Shown: positions 34,094-37,843 of the stretch, one piece after another | How the letters are laid out: the number at the start of each line of letters is the position of its first letter | Numbering within the stretch: position 1 is the stretch's first letter | Source of the DNA: Candidatus Dormiibacterota bacterium | Lineage (GTDB): Bacteria; Chloroflexota; Dormibacteria; CF-121 | DNA length: 37,843 bases | Assembly (NCBI GenBank): GCA_035544955.1 | Contig: DASZZN010000031.1 | Location: forward strand, 1-37,843 | Direction: 5' to 3' | Position numbers and translations under genes: made by a program | The notes under the pieces: generated by a model | Told to the model about the DNA's origin: nothing | Seen by the model: only the letters and a program-made list of their open reading frames with translations | Databases searched by the model: none

Positions 34094-34996
34094 ATGGCAA
34101 ATGGAAACGTCATCACGACCCACGGCCTGACGAAGCGTTATGGCCCGTCGATCATGGCGGTCGATGCCCTCGACCTCGAGGTGCACCGGGGCGAGGTTTT
34201 CGGGTTCCTCGGCCCCAATGGGGCCGGCAAGACGACGACCCTGCGCATGTTGCTGGGGCTCATCAAGCCAACGTCCGGATCGGCCGTTGTGGCCGAGCAC
34301 CGGCCGGGCCACCCGGAGGGTCTGCGGCGGATCGGGTCGCTCGTCGAGTCGCCCGCGTTTTATCCCTATCTTTCCGGTCGAGAGAATCTCAAGATCGTCT
34401 CGGACTACGCCGGGATTCCACACACGCGCGTCGACGCGGCGCTCGAGGAAGTCGACCTCGCCGATCGGGCGAAGGATCGATTCGGGACCTACTCGATGGG
34501 CATGAAGCAGCGCCTCGCCGTCGCGGCAGCGTTGATCAAGGACCCGGAGCTCATGATCCTCGACGAGCCGACCAACGGGCTCGACCCCCAGGGCGTTGTT
34601 GAAATGCGGTCCCTGATCCGCCGGCTCGGCAGCGGGAATCGGACGGTCATGCTCTCCAGCCACCTGCTGAACGAGGTCCAGCAGATCAGTGACCGCGTCG
34701 CGATCATCCGCAAGGGCAAGCTGGTCGCCCAGGGCACGGTCCACGAATTGCGCGGCGAGTCCGCGATCGTCGTCAGGGTGACCCCGGTCGATGCCGCTCG
34801 TCGGCAGCTGGACCGGATGCTTGGCGCCTCGGCGGTGACGGCCGTCGATGGCACGCTTCGGCTCTCGGTGAACCCGGACCGGGCCGCCGATATCAACGAT
34901 GCGCTCGTCGGTGCCGGGATCAGAGTCAGCGAGTTGCGCGCGGTCGAACGGACTCTCGAGGAAGTTTTCCTGACGCTCACAGGAGAAACAGCATGA
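34094..34996 (+). CDS. ABC transporter ATP-binding protein, drug/antibiotic-export type
   Basis: The 300-residue ATPase has Walker A GPNGAGKTT, a divergent signature YSMGMKQRL in place of LSGGQ (as in the BcrA-like group), Walker B LMILDEPTNGLD, and a switch His in LSSHLLNEV. The C-terminal ~80 residues form the extra domain of that group. The start is ATG 34094, set by AAGGAG six bases upstream; the open frame before it is not coding. Its stop overlaps the permease ATG (ATGA). It lies next to the two-component pair, which suggests export or sensing of a membrane-active compound. Confidence 0.93.
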   Translation: MANGNVITTHGLTKRYGPSIMAVDALDLEVHRGEVFGFLGPNGAGKTTTLRMLLGLIKPTSGSAVVAEHRPGHPEGLRRIGSLVESPAFYPYLSGRENLKIVSDYAGIPHTRVDAALEEVDLADRAKDRFGTYSMGMKQRLAVAAALIKDPELMILDEPTNGLDPQGVVEMRSLIRRLGSGNRTVMLSSHLLNEVQQISDRVAIIRKGKLVAQGTVHELRGESAIVVRVTPVDAARRQLDRMLGASAVTAVDGTLRLSVNPDRAADINDALVGAGIRVSELRAVERTLEEVFLTLTGETA

Positions 34997-35838
34997 TCAA
35001 CAGTTTCAAAGCGGAATGGCGTAAGTTGCGGCAACGGCCGGCGGTCTGGGTGCTCGGCGGCATCATGCTGGCTGCGCTCTTGCTGTTCGGCTACGCGTTC
35101 AACTGGATCCAACTTTCTTTTCCCTCGAAGAACTTTCATGGCGAGGGAGGCCTGACCATCGCCCAACTGAAGACGGCGCTCTACCCGATCGACTTCGTCA
35201 AGAATTCGCTGGAGGGCGTCGGCATTGTTGGCAGCATCCTCACGTTGATTCTGGGCGCGCTCGTGGTCGGTAGTGAGTTTGGCTGGGGCACGGTGAAGAC
35301 GGTCTACACACAGCGGCCTGGTCGGCTACAGGCGCTGGCCGGACAGGTGGGCGTCGTCAGCGTGATCGCCGCCATCTTTACGGTCGCGTTCTATGCAGTG
35401 GCCGCGCTTGCCAGCCTCGGCATCGCGCTCGGTGATCACGTGGCGATCACCTGGCCGGCCGCGATCGACATCCTCAAGGCACTGGGCGCGACCTGGCTGA
35501 TCTTCGAGTCCTGGAGCCTGTTCGGCATGGCGCTCGCCTTTCTCTTCCGTCAGTCCGCGATGGCGATCGGCATCGGGCTCGCCTACGTGTTGGCCATCGA
35601 GGGCATCCTCTTCCGGCTGCTGGGCGGCTTCGACGCCGGCTGGGTGACGACGGTCGAGAAGTTCTTCCTTGGCCAGAACGCGTCGGCATTGATCAAGTCG
35701 TTCGGCCAGCCCTTCCCGAGCCCTGGAGCTGCGGCACCGATTGTTACCGCAGGTGTCGCGGTACTCGTCCTGGCTGTCTACGCGCTCGTCTTTACGGGCG
35801 TGAGCTCGCTGATCGTGCGCACTCGCGACGTCACATAA
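34993..35838 (+). CDS. ABC-2 type permease, partner of the preceding ATPase
   Basis: The 281-residue protein begins with a short cytoplasmic stretch (INSFKAEWRKLRQRPAVWVLG) and has about six transmembrane helices. A long first outer loop lies at residues ~40-75. The pattern EFGWGTVKTVYTQRPGR is typical of the ABC-2 permeases paired with BcrA-like ATPases. Translation is coupled to the ATPase by a 4-nt overlap. The operon closes with a strong intrinsic terminator 16 nt downstream. Confidence 0.9.
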   Translation: MINSFKAEWRKLRQRPAVWVLGGIMLAALLLFGYAFNWIQLSFPSKNFHGEGGLTIAQLKTALYPIDFVKNSLEGVGIVGSILTLILGALVVGSEFGWGTVKTVYTQRPGRLQALAGQVGVVSVIAAIFTVAFYAVAALASLGIALGDHVAITWPAAIDILKALGATWLIFESWSLFGMALAFLFRQSAMAIGIGLAYVLAIEGILFRLLGGFDAGWVTTVEKFFLGQNASALIKSFGQPFPSPGAAAPIVTAGVAVLVLAVYALVFTGVSSLIVRTRDVT

Positions 35839-35853
35839 GGTCCCCCCTCCCGA

Positions 35854-35886
35854 GAGGAGCGCGTTTCCCCCGCGCTCCTCTTTTTT
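35854..35886 (+). terminator. strong intrinsic terminator of the ABC operon
   Basis: GAGGAGCGCG (35854-35863) pairs perfectly with CGCGCTCCTC (35871-35880) across a 7-nt loop and is followed at once by TTTTTT. It ends rightward transcription. It also faces the leftward gene remnant at 35908. Confidence 0.93.
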
Positions 35887-35907
35887 CTTTCCGTCCCTCA
35901 GGAGCAG

Positions 35908-36294
35908 TCAGCTTCGGTAGATAAGCAGCGGCACGAGCTGCTCGGCCGCCGTCAACGATCCGTGATGGCCGTTCAAGCGGGCCTGCGCCGGGTCGATCTC
36001 GCGCTGAACGATTCCCACCTGGCCATAGGCCGCCGCCACGATGTCCCCCATCCGGCCGCTGGCACGGTCGCTGACCCGCGGGCCGAAGATGCCGGTCGCA
36101 ACCGCTTCCTCGCGTGTCCAGACCCACATCCGGTCGCCCAGCCTGGATCGCCAGGCGTTGAGCACGTCATTTGTGGCGCCCGGTACCGTGCCGACGTAGC
36201 GCGCCCGTGCCTCGCCACCCAGGATTCGGACGCCGAGCGAGCGGGCCCCGTACCGGGGAAGCGGGGGCCCCGGAGATGTCTGGCGCGTCACCAA
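35908..36294 (-). pseudogene. C-terminal remnant of an alkaline phosphatase-family (nucleotide pyrophosphatase-like) gene
   Basis: The frame encodes 128 residues that look like only the last third of a type I phosphodiesterase/nucleotide pyrophosphatase. The C-terminal block NGHHGSLTAAEQLVPLL, with its His-Gly, is typical, and GIFGPRVSDRASGRMGDIV precedes it. Full-length members are roughly three times longer. The catalytic N-terminal part with the nucleophile is missing. Upstream (36295-36403) no frame continues it before the divergent HAMP gene begins, so I read it as a truncated relic. A GTG or other weak start could still allow expression of a fragment. Confidence 0.65.
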
Positions 36295-36310
36295 ATGGAC
36301 CTTGCCCGGC

Positions 36311-36326
36311 TACCAAGTGATTGGTA
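36311..36326 (+). promoter_or_regulatory. inverted repeat, possible operator
   Basis: TACCAA-GTGA-TTGGTA is a perfect 6-bp inverted repeat with a 4-nt centre. It lies ~45 nt upstream of the -35 box of the HAMP gene, between it and the truncated phosphatase gene. It could be a repressor site or a relic of the lost promoter. Confidence 0.35.
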
Positions 36327-36366
36327 AGCTAGGGCAATCTTGGTCACCGTGGGTACCATGATTTGT

Positions 36367-36395
36367 TTGACTTTGGCACAACCGTTTTGTATACA
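36367..36395 (+). promoter_or_regulatory. promoter of the HAMP-repeat gene
   Basis: TTGACT (36367-36372) and TATACA (36390-36395) are 17 nt apart, the ideal spacing. The -10 ends 8 nt before the GTG at 36404, so the message is probably leaderless. The -10 also lies in the palindrome TGTATACA (36388-36395). Confidence 0.6.
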
Positions 36396-36403
36396 GGTAG
36401 CCA

Positions 36404-37843
<1,440 letters not shown>

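Overview
The window is GC-rich, gene-dense bacterial chromosome. It opens with part of an rRNA operon read on the minus strand: 16S, tRNA-Ile(GAT), tRNA-Ala(TGC), then the 5' end of 23S. The mix of proteins (actinobacterial-type M1 aminopeptidase, AMIN-like repeats, Tad pseudopilins, phosphoketolase, a Nik1-like HAMP array) suggests a terrestrial lineage near Chloroflexota or Candidatus Dormibacterota. This is an inference; aligning the nearly complete 16S gene (about 806-2320) would settle it. I found no insertion sequence, phage, integrase or CRISPR array.

Layout. 1-2520 (minus): rrn operon with its promoter. 2602-5326 (minus): replication/repair cluster dnaX, ybaB, recR and a small PRC-barrel-like gene, with stop and start codons abutting at two junctions. 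5367-6383 (minus): thioredoxin-reductase-like flavoprotein without the redox CxxC. 6427-13574: two divergent clusters of Tad-type pseudopilin genes (TadE, TadG, TadE leftward; TadE, TadE, TadG rightward) around a small secreted protein, with no pilus ATPase or platform genes. 13643-18201 (plus): alkylation-repair genes (Ada-AlkA fusion, then MGMT) running without a gap into a three-gene ABC-2 exporter. 18253-24306: M1 aminopeptidase converging on xfp-ackA, which together turn sugar phosphates into acetate and ATP. 24366-26717: phosphoesterase and a GAF-GGDEF diguanylate cyclase.

26855-29803 is the most unusual region. It holds a secreted AMIN-like protein with a possible LAATG sorting signal, an ECF sigma factor, a membrane protein overlapping the sigma gene (cytoplasmic stub, one transmembrane helix, two AMIN-like domains) and a DUF3221-like protein. 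I propose a cell-surface signalling system in which the membrane protein is an anti-sigma factor.

29827-35838: an MBL-fold hydrolase and a beta-carbonic anhydrase diverge from a region with two 21-nt direct repeats. Then come a CPBP protease, a NarL-type two-component pair and an ABC-2 transporter closed by a strong terminator. 35908-36294 is the stranded C-terminal end of an alkaline-phosphatase-superfamily gene. From 36404 to the window end runs the start of a soluble kinase-like protein made of exact 276-bp HAMP repeats.

Translation signals. Several genes have a good Shine-Dalgarno sequence (26855, 30511, 34094, 15155). At least seven others have none, and instead carry a TAnnnT-like -10 box only 7-9 nt before the start codon, which suggests widespread leaderless mRNAs.
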